Source: an uncultured Clostridia bacterium (GTDB taxonomy: Bacteria > Bacillota > Clostridia > Christensenellales > Borkfalkiaceae). From it: a stretch of 64,000 nucleotides of DNA. The notes beneath the pieces are model-generated. The model had not been told where the DNA came from, did not search any database, and worked only from the letters and a program-made list of their open reading frames with translations. The DNA is taken from assembly GCA_944336975.1 (NCBI GenBank), contig CALVLH010000004.1, positions 1 through 64,000 of the forward strand, in the 5' to 3' direction. Each line of letters opens with the position of its first letter. Position 1 is the stretch's first letter. Shown one piece after another: positions 17,801 to 26,079 of the stretch. A program made the position numbers and the translations under genes.

Positions 17801-19619
17801 GACCGATACTTCGCAACTGACGGAGGCGGATACCGCTCTGTATGCGTACTGGTATATCGAAAGCGTGCCGCTCATATTCCACAACGACGACGTCAGCGAT
17901 ACCGAGATCGGACCGATCGTTTTCGGGAAGACGATCGAAGAGTCTACGGAGAAATCTTTGCCCGATCTGGATACGGGCGTCGGGAAAGCGCCCCCCGGCT
18001 TCATCGATGCCGTGGGCTGGTTCGTCAACGGCACTTTCGAAATGGATTGGCGGATAACCGATCTCGATCGGATATACCCCGCAGAGATGACCAGCATCGA
18101 ACTCAAGTGGAATCCCAATACCTTTAACGTCACATTTGATTTCGGATTCGGCAGCGAGACGTATCAGATCGCGTTCGACTCAAAAGTGATAACCGATGCG
18201 AACACGGGGGGCAGCATCGTATCTGTTCCCGTGCCCGAAAAGGAGGGGCACTTCCTCTACGGATATTATTGCGAAAGCGAAGGCGGAAAAGTGTTTTACT
18301 TTTTGCGCGGCGACGACGGCAAAATCGAGTGCGTCAAGGGATGGGACATGGACCATGACGCAACGCTTACGGCAGAGTGGCGGAAGGAGAGCTACCGCGT
18401 AACGTTCGACAGCAACGGCGGATCGGCGGCAGATAGCCTGGAAGTGGAATTCGGACAAGAATGCCCCACGCTTCCCGTTCCCCAAAGAACGGGGTATGTC
18501 TTCGGCGGTTGGTATATGTCCGAAGCAAACGATAACGGGACGGGCACGAAGGTAAGCGTCGGCGATATGATAGGCGATTGGAGCGATATTTCGCATACCG
18601 ATGAGAACGGCGATGTCATTGTGACGCTCTATGCCAAGTGGGAAATCATCGCCATCAGCGAAGTCGTCGCGTCTCCCGGGAGCCTCAATGGTCTGGGTGG
18701 AACGCAGAATGTTACGATCAGCGTAACGAGTTCCGTTTCCGGCTATGTCGGGAACTATGAATATCGGAATACCGGCAGTTCGACGCCCGGCGTAAGCGTC
18801 GGAGGGGGCGGGAACTCAAACGTTTTCAGCGTTCGGAAAACGGAGAACAGCAAAAACGGTACCATTTATATCACCGTTACGGACAGAAATAATGGGGCGC
18901 AGAAGGTCGTGGGAATACCATATTCGACCACAGGCAGCCATTGTTTCGTGAAAGGCAGTTTGATTACCCTTGCAGACGGAAGTTCGGAAAAAGTGGAAAA
19001 TTTGCATTGCGGCGATGAGATCATGGTATTCAACCATTATACCGGCGAACTGGACAGCGCTCCCGTATCTTATATCTTCTATGGCGGATACGCTCATTGG
19101 GAAATCCTTAACCTGAATTTCTCCGACGGAACGGTTTTGCAGGTGATCGAGGGGCATGGCTTATTCGATAAACAGCTTAACGAATATGTAGTCATTACAA
19201 AGGAGAATGTAGAAAACCATATAGGGCATCTGTTCAGCAAAATAGATACCGGCGGCGACGCGTCGGCCGTGGAATGGGTGGAATTGGTTTCCTATTCGCT
19301 GACGGAAGAATATACCGAAAGCTATAGCATTCTTTCCGCCGTACATATCAACCACATCGTAAACGGATTGCTCGCCGTGACCGATGATATTGAAGGACTG
19401 TACAACATTTTCGAATTGGACGACGACATGACGTATGACAAGGAGAAAATGCAGGCGGATATTGAAAAATACGGCACGTTCACGTACGAGGAGTGGTCGG
19501 ATAAGGTCACATACGAGCAGTTCGTTGCGTTTGGCGGCGAGTATCTGAAAGTGTCCGTCGGAAAAGGTCTGACGACCATGGAAAGACTCATGGAGCTCAT
19601 CGACGTATTCCTGTCGTGA
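14829..19619 (+). CDS. Giant InlB B-repeat surface protein with C-terminal Hint domain
   Basis: A 1596-residue protein with an N-terminal membrane anchor (about 13-35). Residues about 190-1290 carry about a dozen Listeria-Bacteroides (InlB B-type) repeats, each with a core such as WTFGGWYT, WEFAGWYT or GKFFGWYT; these are extracellular adhesive beta folds. A Bacteroidetes-like Ig segment follows. At Cys1372 a Hint (hedgehog/intein) domain begins (CFVKGSLITL, then EGHGLFD near 1441, ending HINHIVNGLLA near 1506-1516), which could self-cleave before Cys1372. A conserved 75-residue tail (to 1596) follows, with no toxin domain. No sorting motif or second anchor is present, so Hint chemistry might release or attach the repeat region. 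It ends the structural part of the operon. Confidence 0.8.
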   Translation: MSKSKRTNIGSQWCFFIFVLVAISCATVFGIIRLFRLQDHLTSVPSIELTSTDYQIREGDEGEIFATLLYSDGHTEEGRFEFEILGEKEGAVSIADGGQESGSSHIRFTAAPLAETSADGCDVSIRVSCISVPEVQPAVINIQVIPRESAFIDFEYYRYNAETGDVERCVAEDVAIRNGQQLQSAIDFDADEMGPYRFSGWYVADGADGVTDIKFDLDAVYYSENWAEKLTLRARYEADVVFDYDKLTPDEVKRERETVRLAYGDDIGDFVPAPEGAAGWDFAGWVNPEGVAIDFGNDLFEEGYADAEEAVVYSSWSTRVSIDTVLDAEERIEVRYGYPIGYSHDYSDGARFEGLWYSEEDGSEKQVIASDAIYTFGANMSFTAEFSYPVRLYDWAAESEVETDLRIVYGESLSYSGRNLPLLQEQNGWTFVGWNTAADGGGTEFDEYTSYTETKALALYSVRKGELDLYQELDGNGNASASSQKLGVVYGSALNLPRDLTAGSWTFFGWFTEEGGQGERASDEQSYKGEGSGSLYAAWQTELAFDYIFPVASETDDTLTVFYKGQVEYPQPIFVNGARFAGWYYLDNGEQIYIDTHAAYTLQADLALTAEIEFTIDLYDMSESTGSSDEIEDLYDFYGTTNVLYNKTLSASGNTLDVLPDKAGWEFAGWYTRTSSDEIELFDEQTVFSDKYVAMTENGTLSLYSGRTTSMTLFRELDESGNSDAGNTDTLSVVYGFELELPDGISAGEWTFGGWYTQAGGAGEKMENTSCYVGAADVVLYAKWSADARICLTFADRTTGAFDGQKIAVTYNAPIYGLPAELVYTANGGKFFGWYTEKSAYGSELVNGQTVYNVSSLSIYDAVRFTLTFVYTDGAQGNNPNAMDFVYGRVIGEDGGLPVPQMDGWNFEGWYTQSGVSFGDGDIYALSGNYTVYDRWNKKVSYVDITGAMTDEMSEQTIYYGNETEPLLGLSYGSWTFGGWYTEEYGNGERLTDTSQLTEADTALYAYWYIESVPLIFHNDDVSDTEIGPIVFGKTIEESTEKSLPDLDTGVGKAPPGFIDAVGWFVNGTFEMDWRITDLDRIYPAEMTSIELKWNPNTFNVTFDFGFGSETYQIAFDSKVITDANTGGSIVSVPVPEKEGHFLYGYYCESEGGKVFYFLRGDDGKIECVKGWDMDHDATLTAEWRKESYRVTFDSNGGSAADSLEVEFGQECPTLPVPQRTGYVFGGWYMSEANDNGTGTKVSVGDMIGDWSDISHTDENGDVIVTLYAKWEIIAISEVVASPGSLNGLGGTQNVTISVTSSVSGYVGNYEYRNTGSSTPGVSVGGGGNSNVFSVRKTENSKNGTIYITVTDRNNGAQKVVGIPYSTTGSHCFVKGSLITLADGSSEKVENLHCGDEIMVFNHYTGELDSAPVSYIFYGGYAHWEILNLNFSDGTVLQVIEGHGLFDKQLNEYVVITKENVENHIGHLFSKIDTGGDASAVEWVELVSYSLTEEYTESYSILSAVHINHIVNGLLAVTDDIEGLYNIFELDDDMTYDKEKMQADIEKYGTFTYEEWSDKVTYEQFVAFGGEYLKVSVGKGLTTMERLMELIDVFLS

Positions 19620-19635
19620 GGATGAGCCCGAAAGG

Positions 19636-19677
19636 GCGGGACGTCTTATCCGTCGTCGTACGGATAAGACGTCCCGC
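19636..19677. promoter_or_regulatory. Perfect 17-bp inverted repeat before the XRE-type gene
   Basis: GCGGGACGTCTTATCCG (19636-19652) is exactly complementary to 19661-19677 across an eight-base loop. There is no T tract after it, so it is not a standard terminator. It lies between the Hint protein and the regulator gene and could be an operator, an mRNA stabiliser or a transcript-processing site. Confidence 0.5.
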
Positions 19678-19741
19678 TCGGGATCGGGGCGAATGGAGCG
19701 CGGAAAGACAGCTGTTCGGATCGCCCGAAAGAGGATCGGTT

Positions 19742-20563
19742 ATGAAAGAAATTTTACTTACGAACAGACATTCTGTCCCGCAGGACGCTTGTGCGCTTGA
19801 CAGAGCGGCTTGCGGTATCATCGCATGGTTGGACGGCGAGCACGGAGAAGAAGCGGTCCTGCGCCGCGCGATCGGCGCGGCGCTCGGCAGGTGTGCGGAA
19901 GCGGGAAAGAACATCGCATTCGACGTGCGGGAATTCGGGGAATTGGGGTATAATTTCTCTTATCTTGAAAGCGTATTGACGGATGTCGCCTGTGAGGAAG
20001 GAAGGACAAGCGCAGATATGATTCATCGCGCGGTGTTTTACAACGTCATGGTAGATATGGACAAAGCTGAAGCTTTCGAAATGAAGGTTTCTCGTCCATA
20101 CAAAGAAGAAGCCAATCTTTCTTTTATTGCAAGGGGAGATATGCTTTCCGCTAAACTCAAATCTTACCTTTCGGCGCATGAGCCCATACCGTTCGGAACC
20201 TATTTGATGTCGCTTTCCGAGAAAAAGGGCATACAAACCCGCAGTCAAATTTGTATGGTTTCAGGAATTTCAAGATATACTATGTCCAAGGTGGTAAACG
20301 GGATTTCAAGGCCTTCAAAAGATTCCCTTGCCGCGCTTGCCATAGGGTTGAAACTTACTTTACAAGAGGCGGAAGAGCTGTGCAATCAAGTTGGATACCA
20401 TCTTGGCGATATGGATTTGGTCGACAGGGCGGTCCGATTCTTTATCGGTGAAAAAATTTATGATATTGATATGGTAAATTACTGTTTATATAGTCTTGGG
20501 ATTGAACCGCTTGGAGAAAAGCCTCGAGATATTGCAATTGATCGATATGTCGATATTGAATAA
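19742..20563 (+). CDS. XRE-family regulator closing the ESCRT-like operon
   Basis: A 273-residue protein. The ATG at 19742 is preferred over the longer open frame from 19616 because the upstream stretch covers the inverted repeat, and AAAGAGG precedes this ATG. Residues 1-140 are of unknown fold. Residues about 155-225 form a helix-turn-helix (SQICMVSGISRYTMSKVVNG) of the XRE type, followed by the tail seen in a common Clostridia XRE subgroup (LTLQEAEELCNQVGYHLG, then a long helix and a closing YDIDMVNYCLYSLGIEPLG). It is followed by a strong terminator. It may control the operon, but a toxin- or sensor-like role for the N-terminal half is possible. Confidence 0.7.
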   Translation: MKEILLTNRHSVPQDACALDRAACGIIAWLDGEHGEEAVLRRAIGAALGRCAEAGKNIAFDVREFGELGYNFSYLESVLTDVACEEGRTSADMIHRAVFYNVMVDMDKAEAFEMKVSRPYKEEANLSFIARGDMLSAKLKSYLSAHEPIPFGTYLMSLSEKKGIQTRSQICMVSGISRYTMSKVVNGISRPSKDSLAALAIGLKLTLQEAEELCNQVGYHLGDMDLVDRAVRFFIGEKIYDIDMVNYCLYSLGIEPLGEKPRDIAIDRYVDIE

Positions 20564-20580
20564 ATCAAGAATATAATTTT

Positions 20581-20624
20581 AAGGTTGCTTTGCAGCGTTA
20601 ACTGTAAAGCAACCTTTTTTTTTT
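20581..20624 (+). terminator. Rho-independent terminator ending the ESCRT-like operon
   Basis: AAGGTTGCTTT pairs with AAAGCAACCTT and runs into ten T residues. It marks the end of the 18 kb operon. The gap from here to 20980 is AT-rich, with only a weak 60-codon open frame (20714-20896) that has no ribosome site and no family resemblance; apart from the promoter at 20936 nothing else is recognised. Confidence 0.9.
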
Positions 20625-20932
20625 CGTTTGCTATATAATCGTTTTAGTGAGAAAGAGAGATAAATTGCGTTAAAGCCAATGGATTATATTCGGACGGAAG
20701 GGCTACGGAAATTATGCTGATTATTACTGATCGTTCATCAACAGAACGCGAACAGATGGCGATAGCGCCTTTGACTTCACAGATGCGTCGACGCGTACGT
20801 CGGGTTTTAAGGGCGATTGATCAGAGTGATATTGCCGATGGAGAACGATCGTTTTGCGCGATCGAAAGAAATGCGGAACTGTCTTATTCCGTATAGCCAA
20901 CGATTGTGGCAGATCTGTTTTCAATCGGAGTT

Positions 20933-20941
20933 TGATATACT
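20933..20941 (+). promoter_or_regulatory. Extended -10 promoter of the FtsH-fusion cluster
   Basis: TGA followed by TATACT (20936-20941) forms an extended -10 element about 40 bases before the first start codon. The -35 region is poor, as is usual for this promoter type. Confidence 0.5.
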
Positions 20942-20980
20942 GAAAACAAGACAAGAATTAAAACACATATGGAGTTTAAT

Positions 20981-21283
20981 ATGAACGGAAAAGAAAAAAG
21001 CAACATAAGAGACATTTTGTTTGATAAAAACAACACATCAGAAATTGTTCTGGTAAATGAAAACGGACAGGAACTTGTCTTCAGACAAGTATATGCGGCT
21101 AAGGTCGAAGGCAGAATGTATTGCATTTTGGCTCCTTTCAGAGATAATACTTCACAAGGAGAACGAGTTTCGTTTCTTTTTGAGGTTTCGGAGGAAGGGA
21201 CATTGTCCGTTGTTAAAGATCATGCTTTTTCAAAGTACTTATTTTCGGAATATTACAAATCATTAAAAACGAAGGAGGAATAA
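20981..21283 (+). CDS. DUF1292-like small protein
   Basis: A 100-residue protein. The ATG at 20981 is preferred over the one at 20969 because GGAG lies six bases before it. The sequence follows the DUF1292 pattern: IVLVNENGQELVFRQVYAAK, then EGRMYCILAPF, then an acidic helix before KSL. The biochemical role of DUF1292 proteins is unknown. It ends one base before the AAA+/protease fusion and is surely cotranscribed with it, perhaps as an adaptor; that is inference. Confidence 0.6.
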   Translation: MNGKEKSNIRDILFDKNNTSEIVLVNENGQELVFRQVYAAKVEGRMYCILAPFRDNTSQGERVSFLFEVSEEGTLSVVKDHAFSKYLFSEYYKSLKTKEE

Positions 21284-21284
21284 G

Positions 21285-24146
21285 ATGGAGACGATACAAT
21301 TTTCCAAGACCGCAATGCTTTATAAAAATGCCCTTGCCGGTGAGCAGCCCGAATTTACCGATGCAAAACTGAATGACGATATAGAGATGCTGTCCAGATT
21401 GGACAAGTGTTTTGCAGAAGTCGAGGGGCAAGGGTATGCCTGTCATGCGGTCAAAGAACAGCTTTTTGGAATGTTGCACAGAACGAACAAAAGCGGTCCG
21501 GCGGCCATCTTCTTTTTTGCAGGACCTCCCGCATCAGGAAAAACATTTCTCGCCCAAAAAATCGGCGAGGCGCTCGGGATGCCGTTTGAACGATTCGATA
21601 TGTCCGGATATTCCGATAAGGAAGCGCCGATCAGCCTATTCGGGCTGAACAGAAGCTATAAATCTGCCGCTCCAGGCAGGTTTACCACTTATATTAAAGA
21701 ACATCCGGTTTCGATCATTTTGTTTGATGGCATAGAAAAAGCGCATGTAACCGTCAGGAATAATATGTTGCAGATGCTTGATAAAGGCGCGGTTCGCGAC
21801 TTGTTTTATGAGCGCGATTTTTCCGTGCGGGACTGTATTCTTATCTTCACCTCGAATGTCGGTACGGACGCTTATGATACCGGTGATCCATATAATCTTT
21901 CCGCCGTGCCTATGATGACAGTCGTAAGCGCATTGGAAAATGAAAAAGATCCTTCTACCAATGAGTGTTATTTTTCGCGTGAGATGGTGTCGCGGTTCGC
22001 TTCCGGCAGGATAATAGTATTTAACAGGCTTCGGCCCGAGATTCTGCATCGCATAGCCGTCAAGCATATCGCCGAACATCGGGAGTATTATCACCGTGAG
22101 TACAATATAGATTGGACAATGGATAATAATGCCTTGGCGGAGCTTATTCTGTTTTCCCAGGGGGGAAACGCCGATATAAGATCGGTCATTCGCGCGGTGA
22201 AAGACTTCTTTACAGGTAATTTTGAGAGAGCGGTCGAACTGGTAAGCGGTAAGCGATGTGGAGGACGGATCTGCCGCGTATGCTGCAATATCGATATGTC
22301 AGATATATCTAAGGAAGCGGAGAAAGTTATGTTGGACGCCGAGCCGTTGCGCATCCTTGTTTTCGGTGCCGACGAATATGGTTTTCTGCAAGGCGCGCAG
22401 TCGGGTGTGGAAGCGATCGCCTCCTCTGTGACGGCTCTCAGCGAAATAAACGCTTTAGCTCCGCAAGCTGCTGTTTTGGGCATAACCGATAAGAACGAAC
22501 TTGCGGTAAAAAAAATATTCGACGATCTCGTTGCCGTCGGAGTGCCCGTTTATGTTTGCGCCAAGGATAAAAACATCTCTCTGCGCTATTACGAAGAAAA
22601 CGGCGCGGTAAGCTGTTGTTTGTTTGTAACGGAAACGGCGCGAGAAGCTTGGAAAGAAAGCATTTTGCGCGGTATTCGATTGAACAAAGCGGCAAAAAAG
22701 CTGTTTCGTGCAAACAAGGTGGTTTCTTTTTCAACGTCTTATCAATATTCTCCGCGCGATTGTAGGGTGGATCTTACATTGTCGAGGTTTATTACACAAA
22801 TAGCGTACGAATGCGGCGAAAGCGTCATTTTTACCGGTAAGGCGGCAATCCCGGATGTGGGTTTTGATGACATAATAGGCGCGGAAGAGGCAAAACGCGA
22901 GTTGGAACCTATTATGCGGCAACTGAAAGATTATGAAGTTTATAAGAAAAAGGGCATTCGCATCCCGCGCGGAATCATATTAGACGGCCCTCCGGGGAGC
23001 GGAAAGACCATGCTTGCCAAGGCGGTGGCCAATGCGGCTGGTTTACCGTTTATCTCCATGAACGCTACGGAATTTCTTTCCAAGTGGGTAGGGGAAGGCG
23101 AACGAAACATACGCAAAATTTTTGCAACTGCACGCAGATATGCGCCGTCGGTCATCTTTATCGATGAAATAGATTGTATAGCAAAAGATCGTTTGGGAAA
23201 TGCGGCATGGAGATCGCATACCGAAGGGCTTACCAACATATTCCTCTCGGAATTGGACGGATTCGATTCCGCAAATGCCGCGCCCGTATTCATGATCGCG
23301 GCGACGAACTTTGATACACACGGTCAGGATTCCAAACTGGACAAAGCATTTCTTCGGCGGTTTGATAAAAAAGTGCATATAAATTTACCTAAAGCCGCTG
23401 AACGCGAGCAATTTATCCTGCGCGAACTCGCTCGGTATGATTTCAGCGAGGTCAGCAAGAATACCGTCCAAAGCATTGCTGAGCGCTCGGTGGGATGGTC
23501 GCTGTCCGATCTCAATTTGGTCATTCAGAATGCCGTAAGACACAGTGAAACGAACGGACAATTCCTGCTTACCGATAAAATTTTCGAAGAAGCGTTCGGA
23601 GGGTTCAACGACGGCGAAAGAAAGCCGTGGGACAGTCAGATGAAGCAAAAGACGGCATATCATGAAGCGGGGCATGCCGTGAGCGCAGCGCTCATGGGGT
23701 TAAAGCTTGCCTATGTAACGATAGTTTCCCGTAGCGGCTATGGCGGATATATACAGTATTCCGATGAAAACAAATTTGATTTCTCGCGCAAGGAATGTCT
23801 TGACAGGATATGCACCGATATGGCGGGACGGGCGGCAGAAGTGTGTTTTTATGGCGACGACGGGATCACTACAGGTGCGTCTGAAGATATTCGTTCTGCG
23901 ACGGAGAGCGCTATGCGCATGGTCGGTGTATACGGAATGGAGGAGGATATGCTTTGTTGCTTGGGAAAAGAAAAGATTGCGGAAAACGGTGAAGTTTTAA
24001 AGCGAGTGCAGAATCTTCTCGCAGAGCAGTATAAACGAGCGGTTGAGCTCATTTGTGACAACAGGCGTAAAGTCGAGGCTGTAGCGAAGGCGCTTGTCGA
24101 ACGCGAAAGCCTTACCGAAAAAGAAATATTACATATCATTTGCTGA
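21285..24146 (+). CDS. ClpB-like AAA+ module fused to a soluble FtsH-like AAA+/M41 metalloprotease
   Basis: A 953-residue protein with two different AAA+ modules. Residues 70-320 are ClpA/B D2-like: Walker A GPPASGKT (80-87), a Walker B region ILFDGIEKAH (145-154) where the catalytic Glu is replaced by Gly149, and sensor 1 TSN (189-191). Residues 345-500 are an unassigned connector. Residues 525-775 are FtsH-like AAA+: Walker A GPPGSGKT (568-575), Walker B VIFIDEID (623-630), IAATN (671-675). Residues 780-953 are the M41 zinc protease with HEAGH (793-797) and a likely third ligand in TTGASED (862-868). No membrane helix is present, unlike normal FtsH. The first module is probably a non-hydrolysing scaffold or substrate-recognition ring, the second the unfoldase. 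It sits in a four-gene cluster with an AAGGAGG ribosome site. Confidence 0.85.
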   Translation: METIQFSKTAMLYKNALAGEQPEFTDAKLNDDIEMLSRLDKCFAEVEGQGYACHAVKEQLFGMLHRTNKSGPAAIFFFAGPPASGKTFLAQKIGEALGMPFERFDMSGYSDKEAPISLFGLNRSYKSAAPGRFTTYIKEHPVSIILFDGIEKAHVTVRNNMLQMLDKGAVRDLFYERDFSVRDCILIFTSNVGTDAYDTGDPYNLSAVPMMTVVSALENEKDPSTNECYFSREMVSRFASGRIIVFNRLRPEILHRIAVKHIAEHREYYHREYNIDWTMDNNALAELILFSQGGNADIRSVIRAVKDFFTGNFERAVELVSGKRCGGRICRVCCNIDMSDISKEAEKVMLDAEPLRILVFGADEYGFLQGAQSGVEAIASSVTALSEINALAPQAAVLGITDKNELAVKKIFDDLVAVGVPVYVCAKDKNISLRYYEENGAVSCCLFVTETAREAWKESILRGIRLNKAAKKLFRANKVVSFSTSYQYSPRDCRVDLTLSRFITQIAYECGESVIFTGKAAIPDVGFDDIIGAEEAKRELEPIMRQLKDYEVYKKKGIRIPRGIILDGPPGSGKTMLAKAVANAAGLPFISMNATEFLSKWVGEGERNIRKIFATARRYAPSVIFIDEIDCIAKDRLGNAAWRSHTEGLTNIFLSELDGFDSANAAPVFMIAATNFDTHGQDSKLDKAFLRRFDKKVHINLPKAAEREQFILRELARYDFSEVSKNTVQSIAERSVGWSLSDLNLVIQNAVRHSETNGQFLLTDKIFEEAFGGFNDGERKPWDSQMKQKTAYHEAGHAVSAALMGLKLAYVTIVSRSGYGGYIQYSDENKFDFSRKECLDRICTDMAGRAAEVCFYGDDGITTGASEDIRSATESAMRMVGVYGMEEDMLCCLGKEKIAENGEVLKRVQNLLAEQYKRAVELICDNRRKVEAVAKALVERESLTEKEILHIIC

Positions 24147-24163
24147 CGATAGAGAGATTGGTT

Positions 24164-25306
24164 ATGAATAATGCAATTATAAGAGTATTATTGGAAAAAC
24201 TTAATATGGGCATCACCCGATTTGAATTTCCCTCACAGAATGATACCGACGAAGATCCTGATTTCGAGGAATTGGTTGAAGTCAAAGAGCTTGTTTCAAA
24301 GGGATTTATTCGAGAGGAAGAGGAAAAGAAATATCGAATCACCGCTGACATCCGCACCTTGCGCAAATATGCTCTTGAGAAAGACAGGGGCGATATGGCG
24401 GGCGATGCCGGAATACCGTCATGTGAGCCGGACGAGCGCGAGATCGCGCAATCCGCTTGGCGGCTGAAAAACATGATCGGGCAGACGGACGCGCCGCAAA
24501 ACGCCGCCGACGAAAGCGGAGCTTCTGAGGACGAAAGCGAAGGGGAAAAAGAGCGGTTCCGCAGGGAATATCTTGAGGCGCGGCGGCGGAAACTTATTGA
24601 ACTTATTACAAGGGACAATGGCGACGAGGAAAGAGAAGATCGTGACGATTCGAAAGATTTTGATTACGAGATAGAAGAGCCCTCGGAAGAAGAAAATCCG
24701 ACGGAACGCAACCTGCATGACCGTTTGGTCAATATACTGTCGGATACGGGCGAGGCGGCGGGATATGTCGCTAAGGCGCTTCAATTATGCGTCAACGAGG
24801 GCTTTGTTTCGATTCGGCTGTTGTGCAGGGATCTTCAGATCAGCGAAAACAGGGCTTCCGCAATTTGCCGATGGCTGTATTTATCTGATTTTACCGAGCG
24901 AGATGAAAGCGATGCCGAAAAATATCGCCTTGCGTTCTCTGAGAAATTTTTCAGGTCTTGCGATGAAGAGGCGAAAGCGCGCAGGGATGAGGTATCACGT
25001 CTTGCGTCGGATCTCGGGGAAGCGGGCGGCGAGGAAGAGTCCGTTGAAGGGAAAATGCTTTTTTCCGAAAAAAGCGTGTGCCGTTATAAATTTTTAAAAT
25101 CGGTAAGGGAAAGACTCCTCGGTCTCATCGGCGACGATAAGACCATAACAAGAACAAAGGCAATCACCAAGGCGGAAGGATGTTTATATGCCGTTCGCGA
25201 ATTGTCAAACGATACGACTCGGAAAGTTTACGAAGAGGTTCTCTATGAGCTTGAAAATATGAGCGACTATATTTTCAATCGCCTTAAAAATCAGCTTAAA
25301 GCTTGA
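24164..25306 (+). CDS. Acidic protein with an FtsK-gamma-like winged helix
   Basis: A 380-residue protein. The start is ATG 24164, behind a GAGAG site; an upstream TTG at 24140 is less likely. Residues 1-75 look like a small winged-helix or helical module, residues 110-190 are highly acidic and probably disordered, and residues about 195-255 match the gamma domain of FtsK (SIRLLCRDLQISENRASAI), the winged helix that binds KOPS DNA sites in DNA translocases. The motor of FtsK is absent. A helical C terminus follows. It could be the DNA- or protein-recognition partner of the FtsH-like fusion encoded just upstream. Confidence 0.6.
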   Translation: MNNAIIRVLLEKLNMGITRFEFPSQNDTDEDPDFEELVEVKELVSKGFIREEEEKKYRITADIRTLRKYALEKDRGDMAGDAGIPSCEPDEREIAQSAWRLKNMIGQTDAPQNAADESGASEDESEGEKERFRREYLEARRRKLIELITRDNGDEEREDRDDSKDFDYEIEEPSEEENPTERNLHDRLVNILSDTGEAAGYVAKALQLCVNEGFVSIRLLCRDLQISENRASAICRWLYLSDFTERDESDAEKYRLAFSEKFFRSCDEEAKARRDEVSRLASDLGEAGGEEESVEGKMLFSEKSVCRYKFLKSVRERLLGLIGDDKTITRTKAITKAEGCLYAVRELSNDTTRKVYEEVLYELENMSDYIFNRLKNQLKA

Positions 25307-25815
25307 CAAAAACAACAAAGAAATATATCATTATACGGAGAGGGAAACGAGAGGAAAAGATAGTTGATGATCGGATGACAGAAGAATCGGAAATGAGCTA
25401 TGAACTGTGGGCAGTTTTGAGGGCGATCGAAGAGGAATACAGTGACTGTAAAATATCCGATGACGATAAAGAGGCAATCGCGGTCAAACTCTATAATCAT
25501 ATTTTCGTAAACGACGGCGACATTAACGACATATTATGGGCCGTTTACGCTTTTGAAAAGAGGATGCGGACAAAAGGCATCACGATTGAAGTCGGCAGAC
25601 AATGTTCCGTATACAGTTCTCTTATAAATTTTCTTGAAATCAACGAAAAGAACGCGCAGCGCATGTTTACAAGCTTTATGGGCTATCACGATGTACAGGC
25701 ATTCAACTATTTGATGAATGAGTATAGGGAGTATCTTTCCGCAGAACAGATAGAAGATATTTTGGAAGTGGCAAAAGAAGCGTTTGTAGAGGATGTTTGT
25801 GAAAGTTATATCTGA
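25303..25815 (+). CDS. Helical protein of unknown function
   Basis: Up to 170 residues. A TTG at 25303 overlaps the stop of the previous gene (TTGA), consistent with coupled translation. The alternative start is ATG 25375 (146 residues), with GAGG about 20 bases upstream. The C-terminal 100 residues are amphipathic helices rich in acidic and aromatic residues (FLEINEKNAQRMFTSFMGY). No family is recognised. It is the last gene of the FtsH-fusion cluster. Confidence 0.5.
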   Translation: MTKTTKKYIIIRRGKREEKIVDDRMTEESEMSYELWAVLRAIEEEYSDCKISDDDKEAIAVKLYNHIFVNDGDINDILWAVYAFEKRMRTKGITIEVGRQCSVYSSLINFLEINEKNAQRMFTSFMGYHDVQAFNYLMNEYREYLSAEQIEDILEVAKEAFVEDVCESYI

Positions 25816-25896
25816 TCATTGAAATAACGGACGAAGGCGAGCGATATGTTGAGATTGTAACGTCTCGTTTCGGTATGAATAAGGAACGGGATTTTG

Positions 25897-25937
25897 GGCG
25901 GATTTGAGCGATCGCTTTGCTCGGATCCGCCTCGTTT
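25897..25937 (+). terminator. Probable terminator of the FtsH-fusion cluster
   Basis: GGCGGAT...GAGC pairs with GCTC...ATCCGCC around a nine-base loop, followed by TCGTTTTA. The 342-base gap 25816-26157 holds this hairpin, unassigned AT-rich DNA and then the lgt promoter. Confidence 0.5.
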
Positions 25938-26079
25938 TATCGATCCGTGGTTTCGCGATGCAAAGATTTGAGTGAGAGAGTAAAAAGTTCGCGCAGAAGA
26001 TCCGCGTCGGTGCGTTTGTTTTCATATTTGATCGAATGGACGAAAAATTTTGTTTTTTTGTCGCGATCGTAAACACGGG

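Noticed and set aside
20714..20896. Open frame of 60 codons before the FtsH-fusion cluster
   Set aside because: No ribosome site, no family pattern and an overlapping minus-strand frame of equal quality.
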